Positions 1 to 8,771 of a stretch of 64,000 nt of DNA are shown here, one piece after another. How positions within the stretch are numbered: the stretch's first letter is position 1; the number at the start of each line of letters is the position of its first letter. The translations under genes were made by a program, and so were the position numbers. The notes beneath the pieces were generated by a model that was not told where the DNA came from, searched no databases, and was given only the letters and a program-made list of their open reading frames with translations. The stretch is from a bacterium (GTDB lineage: Bacteria > Electryoneota > JAOADG01), in the NCBI GenBank assembly GCA_026417415.1, contig JAOADG010000008.1:829612-893611 (forward strand). Reading direction: 5' to 3'.

Positions 1-1058
1 GCATCTTTAAAGAATCTGTTTCCTATTTGGATACCACCCCCGCAGAAAATTTTTTGTGAAGTGTCAATTAATCCATACTCTAACGCAGCAGCAAGTACGG
101 TCATTTTAAAGGTACTACCGGGTGGATACATCGCTTGTAAAGCACGATTAAAAAGAGGTTTATTGGGATCTTCAGATAATGCTTTCCAAACTTTACCTGA
201 AATAGCCCCGTCAAATAATTTGGGTGAATAAGTCGGACTGGATGCAAAACATAAGATTTCACCCGTTTTCGGTTCAATGGCAACTATAGCCCCATTTTTT
301 CCTATTAACAAACTTTCTGCTAAAGATTGTAAAGACGGATCAATGCTAATTTTTAAGGGACGACCAGATCCCGGAGCAATATCCGGTGTTTCTAAAATAG
401 GACCTAATTCTTTTCCTTCTACATCTATTAAACGAAATTTTAATCCTGGTATTCCTCTTAACAATGTATCGTATGTTTTTTCCAAACCCACTCTTCCAAT
501 CATTGTACCACCTCGAAGAGATGGATTTTTTTCGATTTCAACTTCGTTAGGTTCACTTATATAACCAAAAAAATGAGCTCCACAATCAATTTTATAATGG
601 CGTTTGGTTTCTTGTTGAATAAAAATACCAGCAAAGTCAGCTCTAAACTCTTCTATTGTCGAAATTTCTTGAAAACTCATATCCCGAAGTACTCTAACCG
701 CTTTGTTTTTAGAAGCATTTTTACCAAATAACACTTTTTTCAAAAGTAAAGTATCAAGGTTCAATAATTCACAAAATTTTTTTAATTTTTTTTCAGAATT
801 ACCAAATTCATTTGGGGTAATATATAACGAGTAACTTACTGTATTTTCAGCGATAACATTACCATATCGATCAAAGATTTCACCTCTAAGTCCAGGTATT
901 TCCGTAATTCTTATGCTATTCGCTAAAGATTTCTTATAGAAAAAATCATAACGAATAACTTGTAAAAAAAACAATCGTATAAAAAGAACACCAAAAAAAA
1001 CACAGGTTAGAAATGACAATATACGATAACGGTTTACAGTCAAATCAAGTGTTTTCAC
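1..1058 (-). CDS. mrdA: Penicillin-binding protein 2 (transpeptidase), C-terminus cut by window edge
   Basis: Peptidoglycan DD-transpeptidase that works with the MreBCD elongation machinery at the inner membrane. The reading frame from a GTG at 1058 is open to the window edge (352 codons). It shows a short cytoplasmic N-terminus, one membrane segment (about residues 14-33), a motif typical of the PBP dimerisation domain (GLRGEIFDRYGN, about residues 57-68), and the active-site SxxK as STFK with the Ser at about residue 315. The SxN and KTG motifs would lie off the window. The GTG has GGAA about 9 bases upstream and overlaps the end of mreD by 14 bases, so the two are probably translationally coupled. 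The mreB-mreC-mreD-mrdA order is the classic rod-shape cluster. Identity is firm; the exact start is likely, not certain. Confidence 0.93.
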   Translation of the reverse strand, partial: MKTLDLTVNRYRILSFLTCVFFGVLFIRLFFLQVIRYDFFYKKSLANSIRITEIPGLRGEIFDRYGNVIAENTVSYSLYITPNEFGNSEKKLKKFCELLNLDTLLLKKVLFGKNASKNKAVRVLRDMSFQEISTIEEFRADFAGIFIQQETKRHYKIDCGAHFFGYISEPNEVEIEKNPSLRGGTMIGRVGLEKTYDTLLRGIPGLKFRLIDVEGKELGPILETPDIAPGSGRPLKISIDPSLQSLAESLLIGKNGAIVAIEPKTGEILCFASSPTYSPKLFDGAISGKVWKALSEDPNKPLFNRALQAMYPPGSTFKMTVLAAALEYGLIDTSQKIFCGGGIQIGNRFFKD

Positions 1059-1533
1059 GCTTGTATTTCCACTTTATAGCGAGTGTGATTACTAAAGAAA
1101 AAAGGGCAGTATAAAGAACAGAAAGTAGTCCTTTTGTAAAAAAATGATACAACCAATTTTCACTGTGATACAAAGTGATTATAGTAATGAAAAAAGTAAC
1201 AAAAATATTTCCGAAAGAAGATAAGACAAACCACCTAATCGGACTAAATGTTAATTGATAAGTAAAATAAACAGCAAATATAAACAATACCGTTATATAA
1301 ACTAAACTGGTTGTTCCTAACGGAATACCTGCAAAAGCATCTAGTACAATCCCCCCTATAAAAGCTACTAAATATGTTTGAGAATTAGATACTTGAAATA
1401 ATGACCATACTAACCCTAACCAAAAAAAGTCAGGAATTATTCCACCTATAGAAATTCTTTCTGCTAAAAATACTTGAATAGGAATCAACCATAAAAAGTG
1501 TAATAAAAAAGAATTTGAAGAGATTGGTTTCAT
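1045..1533 (-). CDS. mreD: Rod shape-determining protein MreD
   Basis: Small integral membrane protein (162 aa) of the elongasome, thought to bridge MreC and the cytoplasmic MreB. The sequence is almost entirely hydrophobic, with about five predicted membrane segments and a basic C-terminal end, and its length is usual for MreD. Sequence alone would be weakly diagnostic. The position between mreC (4-base ATGA overlap) and the PBP2 gene (14-base overlap) makes the call secure. Confidence 0.9.
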   Translation of the reverse strand: MKPISSNSFLLHFLWLIPIQVFLAERISIGGIIPDFFWLGLVWSLFQVSNSQTYLVAFIGGIVLDAFAGIPLGTTSLVYITVLFIFAVYFTYQLTFSPIRWFVLSSFGNIFVTFFITIITLYHSENWLYHFFTKGLLSVLYTALFSLVITLAIKWKYKRENT

Positions 1534-2345
1534 TGATCACCATCACCAAAATACTGTTTATTTTCACTAGTTAAGACAAAGACAAACTCAAGTGCTTCAA
1601 TGTTCGCTGTTGGAACTACAGGTAAATTTAGAAAATGTCCGCTGGGAGATGGTAATGGTAACTGCTTCGCAACTGGTATTCCTTTTGGATAAATTTTGCC
1701 CACACCTGCAGTAATCCACAAATCACCATTCTTAACGTCAGCTGTTAATGGTACACCCTCTACTTTTGGTAGATCACTTTTAGATGTTCTTAATATCCCT
1801 TCTACACGACTTCTTTGGTTTTTAACGGCTATTCCTAAATCAGGATCGCCAATGATTTGTACTTCCGAAGTGGTCAAAGTACTGTAAAGAATTCTACCTA
1901 CTACACCCTTTTCATTGATTACTGGTAATGGAGGTTGGACACCATGATGTAACCCTCTATTGATTACAATTCTTCTATGTCCGATACGAAAATAACGACC
2001 AATAACTTCTGCTGGGATTGTTTTCCAATTTTGACTTGTGTCAAATTCTAAGAATGATTTTAACAAAGGCAATTGAAACTCTGCTTCCGTAAGCCAAGTC
2101 AATTTTGACTTGGTCGCCATTAACTCAGAACGTAACCGTTGGTTCTCTTTCCATATTTCAAAGGTTCGAGGTATCAAGTGAAATGGGTAGATAAGATAGG
2201 AAAATGTACCATTGATAATAGAAGCAACGTTTTGATTGACAATAGAGTTCTTTGTAAGTATCATCATTAAACTTGCTAACCACAATATAAACGCCACCCA
2301 AGTATGAGGGTGGCGTGATAAAAACCTACGAAATGATGCAATCAC
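1530..2345 (-). CDS. mreC: Rod shape-determining protein MreC
   Basis: Periplasmic scaffold of the elongasome, 271 aa. It has an N-terminal membrane anchor at about residues 16-31, then a short coiled coil rich in Glu, Leu and Lys (about 63-100) that drives dimerisation, then the beta-rich MreC core with the family stretches VIGR, IVINRG and KGVVGRI. It starts with GTG immediately after the mreB stop codon with no gap. Length and order are normal. Confidence 0.95.
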   Translation of the reverse strand: MIASFRRFLSRHPHTWVAFILWLASLMMILTKNSIVNQNVASIINGTFSYLIYPFHLIPRTFEIWKENQRLRSELMATKSKLTWLTEAEFQLPLLKSFLEFDTSQNWKTIPAEVIGRYFRIGHRRIVINRGLHHGVQPPLPVINEKGVVGRILYSTLTTSEVQIIGDPDLGIAVKNQRSRVEGILRTSKSDLPKVEGVPLTADVKNGDLWITAGVGKIYPKGIPVAKQLPLPSPSGHFLNLPVVPTANIEALEFVFVLTSENKQYFGDGDQ

Positions 2346-3365
2346 TTAGTTATCCAAAAGTACCTTCGAATACTTTTCAAAATTATCTAAAACCTTGCCA
2401 GTTCCTCTAACCACACAAGTTAAAGGATCTTCTGCAACTGATACGGGTAAACTAGTCTCTTCTCGCAATCTTGCATCTAATCCTCGTAGTAATGCACCAC
2501 CTCCAGTTAACATAATTCCTCTATCACGAATATCAGCAGCGAGTTCGGGAGGTGTTTTTTCCAATGAAGCCCGTACAGCTTTAATAATCGCTGTTACAGG
2601 TTCATTTAACGCTTCACGGATTTCTTCACTTGTTACGTCTACAGAAACGGGAATACCATTTACTAAATCACGACCTTTAGCTTTGGTAGTAAGTTCTTGT
2701 TCTAATTTAAACGCACTGCCAATCTCACATTTTATTCTTTCTGCTTCTCGCTCACCTATCAATAAGTTGTTATTGCGTCTCATAAAATTGATGATGGCTT
2801 CATCCATTTCATCACCCGCAATGCGTATTGAGGTGTCTGATACAATCCCTCCTAAAGATATTACTGCAATTTCAGTAGTTCCACCACCAATATCAATCAC
2901 CATGCTTCCTACCGGTTCTAAAACTTCTAAACCTACACCCAATGCTGCAGCCATAGGTTCAGCGATTAAAAAAACTTCACGTGCACCTGCTTGTTCGGTA
3001 GAATCTTTTATAATTCTTTTTTCTGCTTTTGTAACTCCCGATGGAACACACACAATGATTCTTGGTCTATTCAACGGATTTTTCACAACACGTTTTATAA
3101 AACTCCTGATCATAATTTCTGCTACATCATCATCATCAATTACGCCATCTCGCATGGGTCGGATTACCTCGATATTCTTATGATTTTTACCCATCATTTC
3201 ACGTGCATTTTTTCCAATAGCGATTACTTTCTTGTCGCTTCTTCGGATTGCAACGACTGATGGTTCTCTGACAACTATTCCTTCCGATTTAACATAAATC
3301 AGAGTATTTGCAGTACCTAAATCAATCGCAACATCATTGGTAAATAAATTAGAAAACCAACCCAT
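2346..3365 (-). CDS. mreB: Rod shape-determining protein MreB (bacterial actin)
   Basis: Cytoskeletal ATPase that positions the cell-wall elongation complex under the inner membrane. At 339 aa it is full length. The actin-fold phosphate-1 loop DLGTANT is at residues 15-21, the phosphate-2 loop DIGGGTTE is near residue 160, and the adenosine motif LTGGGALL is near residue 287. The extreme N-terminus (MGWFSNLF) is amphipathic, as expected for membrane contact. It is the first gene of mreBCD-mrdA and lies 9 bases after the upstream lipoprotein gene. Its presence implies rod-shaped cells. Confidence 0.98.
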   Translation of the reverse strand: MGWFSNLFTNDVAIDLGTANTLIYVKSEGIVVREPSVVAIRRSDKKVIAIGKNAREMMGKNHKNIEVIRPMRDGVIDDDDVAEIMIRSFIKRVVKNPLNRPRIIVCVPSGVTKAEKRIIKDSTEQAGAREVFLIAEPMAAALGVGLEVLEPVGSMVIDIGGGTTEIAVISLGGIVSDTSIRIAGDEMDEAIINFMRRNNNLLIGEREAERIKCEIGSAFKLEQELTTKAKGRDLVNGIPVSVDVTSEEIREALNEPVTAIIKAVRASLEKTPPELAADIRDRGIMLTGGGALLRGLDARLREETSLPVSVAEDPLTCVVRGTGKVLDNFEKYSKVLLDN

Positions 3366-3374
3366 TTTTTACTT

Positions 3375-4409
3375 TCAAAGATTATAAAACGAAGGTCTTA
3401 ATTGAATACAAAACTCTTGTACATCTGACAAGTAACGAATAGGAATAACATTTTGAATCGGTTCATAGTTTGGAACTATTGTTAAATCGTTTAATTCTCT
3501 TACTGCAGGATAATAGATGTACCTGTAATTTAAAGCGATTTGATAACCCTGATAAATTTTGTTTAACGATACTTCATCGAAAATTACTCTATTAGTTGAT
3601 GAAGAAAAAGGAAAATCAATGATTCCTATAAACTTACCGCTTAGTTGAAAAGGCATTAGTATATTTGCAATCTGATTCCTTCTTTCTTCTGGGACATATA
3701 CTCCATCTTGTCCATTGTATCCCCAAACAAATTCTGTTTGAATCACTCCATCCATCTGATTAACCAAATCTGGATACCTACTTAAAGAATTTACATTTTC
3801 ACCAATAAACTTCATCCAAGGAAAACGTCTTTTTAAACTATCAATGATTTCTATCACAGAGTTTTTGAATGTTAATTCCAAATTTGGAATTTCAGAAATT
3901 TCGTTCCAACTATCTAAACTTGTAAAGTAACATCCATCATAACTTGCTTCCAAAATATGAACTAAATGGGATTGATTGGACAATGTACTTAGAAATTTCC
4001 ATTCATCGTCCCAAAAACGCACCAGCCACTCATCTGAAGCCATAGATCTCTTGCGAATAAGCCACCTTGGTGCTGTTGAATCTGGTAAACCGTCATGATT
4101 TAAATCCCAAACATTTTGCCAATACGAGTAACTTTCTTTTGCAACTCCGAGAGGATATTTCACAAATACTAAGGCATTACTTTGAATCCTAAGTAGGTCT
4201 ATTTCACTACGAGTAAACTTCAAAGCTTCAGTTCCGTTTTGGCTATAATCCATGATGATCAAATCGTAGCCAGAATTCGCTAAACGATTGAAATAAAGGG
4301 TACGAGCATCAGTTGAAAAAGGATCTTCATGCAGTGTCTTGAAACAAGAAGTTATTCCTATACTTAGAAAAAAGACAATGCCTGCAGAATACAAAGCTTT
4401 AATTTTCAT
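3375..4409 (-). CDS. Lipoprotein with GH114/TM1410-like glycosidase fold
   Basis: Predicted exported lipoprotein of 344 aa. The signal peptide ends in a lipobox (ITSC, lipidated Cys22). The body resembles the endo-alpha-1,4-polygalactosaminidase-like (GH114/TM1410) TIM-barrel family. Support comes from an early segment YDLIIMDYS, the acidic motif DGCYFTSLDSWNE near residue 180, where the family carries an acidic DG-x-D signature, and late strands typical of such barrels. In the third position the usual Asp is occupied by Thr-Ser-Leu-Asp, so catalysis is uncertain. The start overlaps the purH stop by 4 bases and mreB follows after 9 bases. Similarity was judged by eye; substrate and function are unknown, although a polysaccharide role in the envelope is plausible beside mreBCD. 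Confidence 0.62.
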   Translation of the reverse strand: MKIKALYSAGIVFFLSIGITSCFKTLHEDPFSTDARTLYFNRLANSGYDLIIMDYSQNGTEALKFTRSEIDLLRIQSNALVFVKYPLGVAKESYSYWQNVWDLNHDGLPDSTAPRWLIRKRSMASDEWLVRFWDDEWKFLSTLSNQSHLVHILEASYDGCYFTSLDSWNEISEIPNLELTFKNSVIEIIDSLKRRFPWMKFIGENVNSLSRYPDLVNQMDGVIQTEFVWGYNGQDGVYVPEERRNQIANILMPFQLSGKFIGIIDFPFSSSTNRVIFDEVSLNKIYQGYQIALNYRYIYYPAVRELNDLTIVPNYEPIQNVIPIRYLSDVQEFCIQLRPSFYNL

Positions 4410-5986
4410 AAATGTCGAAAATGTCTACGATGGGTGAACAACATTGTTATCCCCGCTTGATTTGCAGCAGCAATTACTTCTTTATCACGAATGGATCCAC
4501 CGGGTTGTATGATCGCTTCTATACCATTTTGTTTAGCCAATTCAATGCTGTCTGAAAATGGAAAAAATGCATCCGAAGCTAATACAGATGAGTGAAGAGG
4601 ATGATTAAAGTTTTTTGCTCTTCGCAAAGCATTGTACATCGCATCAATTCGACTTGTTTCACCACCACCTATTCCTATGGTAAAAAAACAATCATTATTC
4701 TCATTGACAATAGTGATTGCATTGGATTTTACACCCTTTACCACTTTCCAAGCAAATTCAAGCATCCGTAATTGTAGATTGGTGGGTTTAATTTCAGTAA
4801 CGACCTCCCATTCAGAAACAGGGGTGATCCCATCATCAATCTCTTCAACCAACATACCACCCAAAATACGTCGGAATTCATACGGAAAAAGAGGGGGCAT
4901 ATTAGGTATTTCGCAAACCACCCATCGTAAATTTTTCGATTTTGATAATATCTTTTGCACTTCTTCATCAATAGGAGGCGGTGAAAATACTACTTCCGTA
5001 AAAATGCTTGTAATGGTTTCAGCAGTTTTATTATCCAAGGGTTTGTTGAATGCAACCACACCACCAAATGCTGATGTAGGATCGCATTGATATGCCATTT
5101 TATACGCTTCTACCAATGAATTTGCTGTAGCAACTCCACATGGGCTAGCATGTTTTACAATAACACATGTAGATTCCTGAAATAAACTTACTAATCGAAC
5201 CGCACTATCTACGTCCATCCAATTATTAAAAGAGATTTCTTTTCCGCCAATTACCTTCGCATTAGCAAATCCATATTGTAACTCACCATTCACATGATAC
5301 AGTGTAGCTTTTTGTTTTGGATTTTCACCATATCTTAAGGGAATTGGATTACTTAAAGGTATTGTAAACCACTTTTTCCAATGTTGTTCTTGAATAGGGT
5401 CAGATAAAACCCGTGCTATCAATGCATCGTAATTTGCAGTTCGATCAAAAACCTTCCCTGCAAGATACCTTCTAAAGTTTAAAGTTGTACCTCCATTTTG
5501 TTCGATTTGTTTGATCAATTCTGCATAATCTTCGATATCACAAACAACCGTAACAGAATGAAAATTTTTTGCAGCACTTCTTAACATTGAAGGGCCACCA
5601 ATATCAATTTGTTCGATTAGATCTGATTCTGATTCATTTAAATAAAGTGTTTGTTCAAATGGATATAAGTTAACTACTACTAAATCAATTGGTAAAACTT
5701 TACTTTCTTTAGCTTGTTGAACGTGATTTAAATCGTCTCTTTTATATAATAATGCACCATGAATTTTTGGATGTAATGTTTTAACTCGTCCATTAAAAAG
5801 TTCAGGCGTACCTGTCCAATCAGAAATATCAATCACTGAGCAACCAACGTTTCGAATAAATGTTGCTGTACCTCCTGTTGACAGAATTTCAACATTCAAT
5901 TTCTTTAAACAAAGAACTATCTCTTCTAAACCCGTTTTATCTGAAACAGATATTAATGCTCTTTTAATTAAATTTACACTTTCCAT
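4406..5986 (-). CDS. purH: Bifunctional AICAR transformylase / IMP cyclohydrolase
   Basis: Catalyses the last two steps of purine synthesis: formylation of AICAR with 10-formyl-tetrahydrofolate, then ring closure to IMP. At 526 aa it is full length. The N-terminal MGS-like cyclohydrolase domain carries STGGT (36-40) and GRVKTLHPKIHG (66-77). The transformylase domain carries LRYGENP (217-223) and the catalytic Lys-His in KHASPCG (278-284). It lies 1 base after purN, forming a purN-purH pair that supplies consecutive folate-dependent formyl-transfer enzymes of the pathway. The stop overlaps the next start by 4 bases. Confidence 0.98.
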   Translation of the reverse strand: MESVNLIKRALISVSDKTGLEEIVLCLKKLNVEILSTGGTATFIRNVGCSVIDISDWTGTPELFNGRVKTLHPKIHGALLYKRDDLNHVQQAKESKVLPIDLVVVNLYPFEQTLYLNESESDLIEQIDIGGPSMLRSAAKNFHSVTVVCDIEDYAELIKQIEQNGGTTLNFRRYLAGKVFDRTANYDALIARVLSDPIQEQHWKKWFTIPLSNPIPLRYGENPKQKATLYHVNGELQYGFANAKVIGGKEISFNNWMDVDSAVRLVSLFQESTCVIVKHASPCGVATANSLVEAYKMAYQCDPTSAFGGVVAFNKPLDNKTAETITSIFTEVVFSPPPIDEEVQKILSKSKNLRWVVCEIPNMPPLFPYEFRRILGGMLVEEIDDGITPVSEWEVVTEIKPTNLQLRMLEFAWKVVKGVKSNAITIVNENNDCFFTIGIGGGETSRIDAMYNALRRAKNFNHPLHSSVLASDAFFPFSDSIELAKQNGIEAIIQPGGSIRDKEVIAAANQAGITMLFTHRRHFRHL

Positions 5987-5987
5987 G

Positions 5988-6590
5988 TTAATCTCTGTAC
6001 AATTGTTGAATTAATTGAGCTGCAATCACTGGATAAACCAAATGTTCCATTTTCAGCACTCTTTCAGCTAAACTATCTGGTGTATCATTCGGTAAAATAG
6101 GTACTGGTACATGATAAATAATCTCCCCTTTATCGTATTCCTCATTAACATAATGGATTGTTGGACCAGACCACTTCAATTTTGATTCAAGAACTGTCTT
6201 ATGTAGCTGGTAACCATACATTCCTTTTCCACCAAATTTTGGTAGTGGTGCAGGATGGATATTGACTATTCTTTTTTGAAAACGTTCACATAATGCTTTA
6301 GGTATTAGTTGTAAAAAACCACATAAAAAAATAAAATCTATTTGGAATTGATCTACCGTTTCAATCAAAGATTTTTTCCAATCATCCAAAGTAGCGTAAT
6401 CTTTTTTTGATAGTCGTCTACATGGAATTTGATAAATAGAACTCAGCTTTTCTACTTGGGCTTCTCTATCAGAAATTAAAAGAGTTGGTTCTGCATGTAT
6501 TAAATTGTTTTGAATTGCACGTAGTAAGTTTTCAACATTTGTTCCACGACCAGAAGCAAAAAAAGCAACTTTTACTTTTCTATTGAACAT
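5988..6590 (-). CDS. purN: Phosphoribosylglycinamide formyltransferase
   Basis: Transfers a formyl group from 10-formyl-tetrahydrofolate to GAR in purine synthesis. The 200-aa protein has the phosphate loop SGRGTN (13-18), the catalytic Asn and His in NIHPAPLPK, and the catalytic Asp region YDKGEII. The stretch FGGKGMYG after the active site is the variant common in Bacteroidota-type PurN rather than the proteobacterial PGLHT form. It overlaps the preceding LD-carboxypeptidase gene by 11 bases and is followed by purH. Confidence 0.96.
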   Translation of the reverse strand: MFNRKVKVAFFASGRGTNVENLLRAIQNNLIHAEPTLLISDREAQVEKLSSIYQIPCRRLSKKDYATLDDWKKSLIETVDQFQIDFIFLCGFLQLIPKALCERFQKRIVNIHPAPLPKFGGKGMYGYQLHKTVLESKLKWSGPTIHYVNEEYDKGEIIYHVPVPILPNDTPDSLAERVLKMEHLVYPVIAAQLIQQLYRD

Positions 6591-7500
6591 ACAACTTTAA
6601 AACCCCCTTTCTGTATTCGACGAAACTCCCGATTGGAATTGACACACGGTTAGAAAAATGTCCATAGGGAAAGTCATAAATAATAGGGATCTTTCTATGT
6701 AATGTTAGCTGCTGACAACGTTTAACGATACTATCATTGTATTCTTTGGAAAATTGATTTTCATGATTATACCATCTACCCAATATTAATCCATTAATTT
6801 GATCAAAAATTTTACAATGATAAAGCTGGGTCAACATGCGATCAATTTTATATAACGGTTCACCTACATCTTCTAAAATAAGAAAAGCATTAGTAAAATC
6901 TGGTAAAAATGGAGTTCCAATTAAAGTGCAAATCAAAGATAAACAACCACCAATTAAAATTCCGTTCGCTTCTATTTGCTCATTGATTGCTTGAACTTGG
7001 AAAGTAAGCAAGTTATGGTATTGACAAATTTCATTGAATGTTTTCCAGGTCTCCGTTTCATCATTTGTATAAGTAGAAGCAATTACAGGACCAGAAATAG
7101 AACACCAATTTTTGTATTTGAGAAGTGCTAAAGAAAATGCAGTAAAATCAGAAAAACCAATCACCCATTTAGGTTTCCAATGATTGTCCCAACGAATTTG
7201 GTGCAAAATTCTTGTAGTACCATATCCACCACGTGTAATAAAAATTGCATCAACTGAATCATCAGCAAGTGCTTCTTGCAAATCTTTTGCTCTTTTTTCA
7301 TCACTAGCAGCTAGATAGGATTCATCACATAGAGAATCAGGATGAACAAATTCACCAAGATGAACCTGAAATCCAAATTCCTTCAATCGTATCATTCCTT
7401 TCTGTAAAGCTTCAAAGGAAGATGGTCCAGCTGGTGCTACCACATAAACTTTAGCATTTTCTTTAAGCAACGGTGGAACTATCAAATGGCTTAATCCCAT
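6580..7500 (-). CDS. LD-carboxypeptidase (peptidase family S66)
   Basis: Cytoplasmic murein tetrapeptide carboxypeptidase that removes the terminal D-Ala during cell-wall recycling. At 306 aa it has the usual two-domain S66 length. Seen are the family motif RGGYGTTRIL, the GFSDFTA turn that holds the candidate nucleophilic Ser, the GxLxGG-like strand ILIGGCLSLI, the candidate Glu in LILEDVGEPLYKIDRML, and a late GHFSNRVSIPIG that supplies the candidate His. There is no signal peptide. It overlaps the GWxTD gene by 10 bases and purN by 11. It fits with the amidase and lytic transglycosylase encoded elsewhere in the window. Confidence 0.9.
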   Translation of the reverse strand: MGLSHLIVPPLLKENAKVYVVAPAGPSSFEALQKGMIRLKEFGFQVHLGEFVHPDSLCDESYLAASDEKRAKDLQEALADDSVDAIFITRGGYGTTRILHQIRWDNHWKPKWVIGFSDFTAFSLALLKYKNWCSISGPVIASTYTNDETETWKTFNEICQYHNLLTFQVQAINEQIEANGILIGGCLSLICTLIGTPFLPDFTNAFLILEDVGEPLYKIDRMLTQLYHCKIFDQINGLILGRWYNHENQFSKEYNDSIVKRCQQLTLHRKIPIIYDFPYGHFSNRVSIPIGSFVEYRKGVLKLYVQ

Positions 7501-8771
7501 AACGGTGTCACAAGTTTGTATTCACCAAAACCGTCGTAATCAACAAAAGTAAACCGTAGTTGTAAATGACTGTAATACCAAATTTCGTAAGGTCTTCCTT
7601 GTACAACAAAGTGATGCTCTTCTATGTCGGTCGGTTCGCCATAAATAATGTAAATTTTTCCACGGTCACTTTCCCAACCCTGTAACAATTTCGTAAATCT
7701 TTGATTAGCTATTTCTATTCGTTTGTAATATTCTTCCATTCTTTCATTTTTGGGTGTATCTGGAGTAGGATCTCGTTTTTCCCAAAAATGTTTGAATTCA
7801 ATAAGCTGCTGTTCGTATGGCAATTGTAACATCTGATCAACTTGTTCTTCTTCCAAAATATATTTCAATTGTCGGATGGCTAAGGTTAAGTCATTCACCT
7901 GTAGAGGTAAACTTTTTTCTATTATTCGAAAACCGATTGATTTTGTATTTCTAACTCCACTTTGTTCTACTTGAACTATATATTGATAGTTGCTGGGATT
8001 TAATTCTTTAGGTAACAGAGATTTTATATATTCAAGTTTTTTATTTGGTTCAACGAAAAATGCGGTATCAAAAATCACTTTTCCTGAATCGGAAATGAGC
8101 TTTTCGCGTATTTTGATGGTACCACTACCAATAGGTTTTACTTGATAAAAAACATATATGGTATCTGTGGGGTAAAAACTATTTTCAGAACTCATTACCG
8201 TAAATGGTAAATAGTTAGTAGGTAACCATTTTACAAACATTAGCTCAGTCATATACAATTCATTGGAAGAACTTTGGTTTACCTGAATATCAAAAGATTT
8301 ATCTACAAATTTATCCGATAGTCGGTCTCTTAATCGTAATTTAACTTGATATTTTCCAGCAGGGATATCTATTGGGTAAGCACTTTTATACATTTTTAGT
8401 TGCCAATCATCTGAATCTAACTTATTCACAACGATTGAATCCTGCCAATGCTTAACTATTTTATATTTTTTGAACTGCACTTTATTTTTCAAAGTGAACT
8501 CACAGCTTACAATAAAATTTGCAACATACTGATCGTTGTGAAGTTGATATTGTAAGTTTTGATAAGGGATATTCACAAAGAAAACAAAACGAAGAAGTGA
8601 ATCGACATCTGCTAAAAGTATTTTTGTATCTACAGAAAACTTCGGAGTTCCTATTTCACTATCGTAAAGTGGACGGTAAGGGGATTGTCCAAAACTTTTT
8701 TGTAAAAAACCACAAAAAATAAAAAGCAGTAAAAATAAAAAGGTGAATTCTTTATGAACTTGATGTCGCAT
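7491..8771 (-). CDS. GWxTD domain-containing exported protein
   Basis: Predicted secreted or periplasmic protein of 426 aa, with a signal peptide to about residue 29 (hydrophobic core, then SFGQ). The middle is beta-rich and resembles an Ig-like or sandwich region. The C-terminal about 120 aa form the GWxTD domain: helices with NQRFT, then the name motif as GWESD followed by RGKIYIIYGEP and an EIWYY strand, near residues 364-405. The motif has Ser where Thr is usual. Function of the family is not established; it is frequent in Ignavibacteria, Gemmatimonadota and relatives, which helps place the organism. The start overlaps rimO by 20 bases and the stop overlaps the LD-carboxypeptidase start by 10. 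Confidence 0.88.
   Translation of the reverse strand: MRHQVHKEFTFLFLLLFIFCGFLQKSFGQSPYRPLYDSEIGTPKFSVDTKILLADVDSLLRFVFFVNIPYQNLQYQLHNDQYVANFIVSCEFTLKNKVQFKKYKIVKHWQDSIVVNKLDSDDWQLKMYKSAYPIDIPAGKYQVKLRLRDRLSDKFVDKSFDIQVNQSSSNELYMTELMFVKWLPTNYLPFTVMSSENSFYPTDTIYVFYQVKPIGSGTIKIREKLISDSGKVIFDTAFFVEPNKKLEYIKSLLPKELNPSNYQYIVQVEQSGVRNTKSIGFRIIEKSLPLQVNDLTLAIRQLKYILEEEQVDQMLQLPYEQQLIEFKHFWEKRDPTPDTPKNERMEEYYKRIEIANQRFTKLLQGWESDRGKIYIIYGEPTDIEEHHFVVQGRPYEIWYYSHLQLRFTFVDYDGFGEYKLVTPLWD

Noticed and set aside
2395-3183. Long plus-strand open frame opposite mreB
   Set aside because: It is a shadow of the mreB coding strand; its Ser/Ile-rich protein has no recognisable motif, and mreB is certain.
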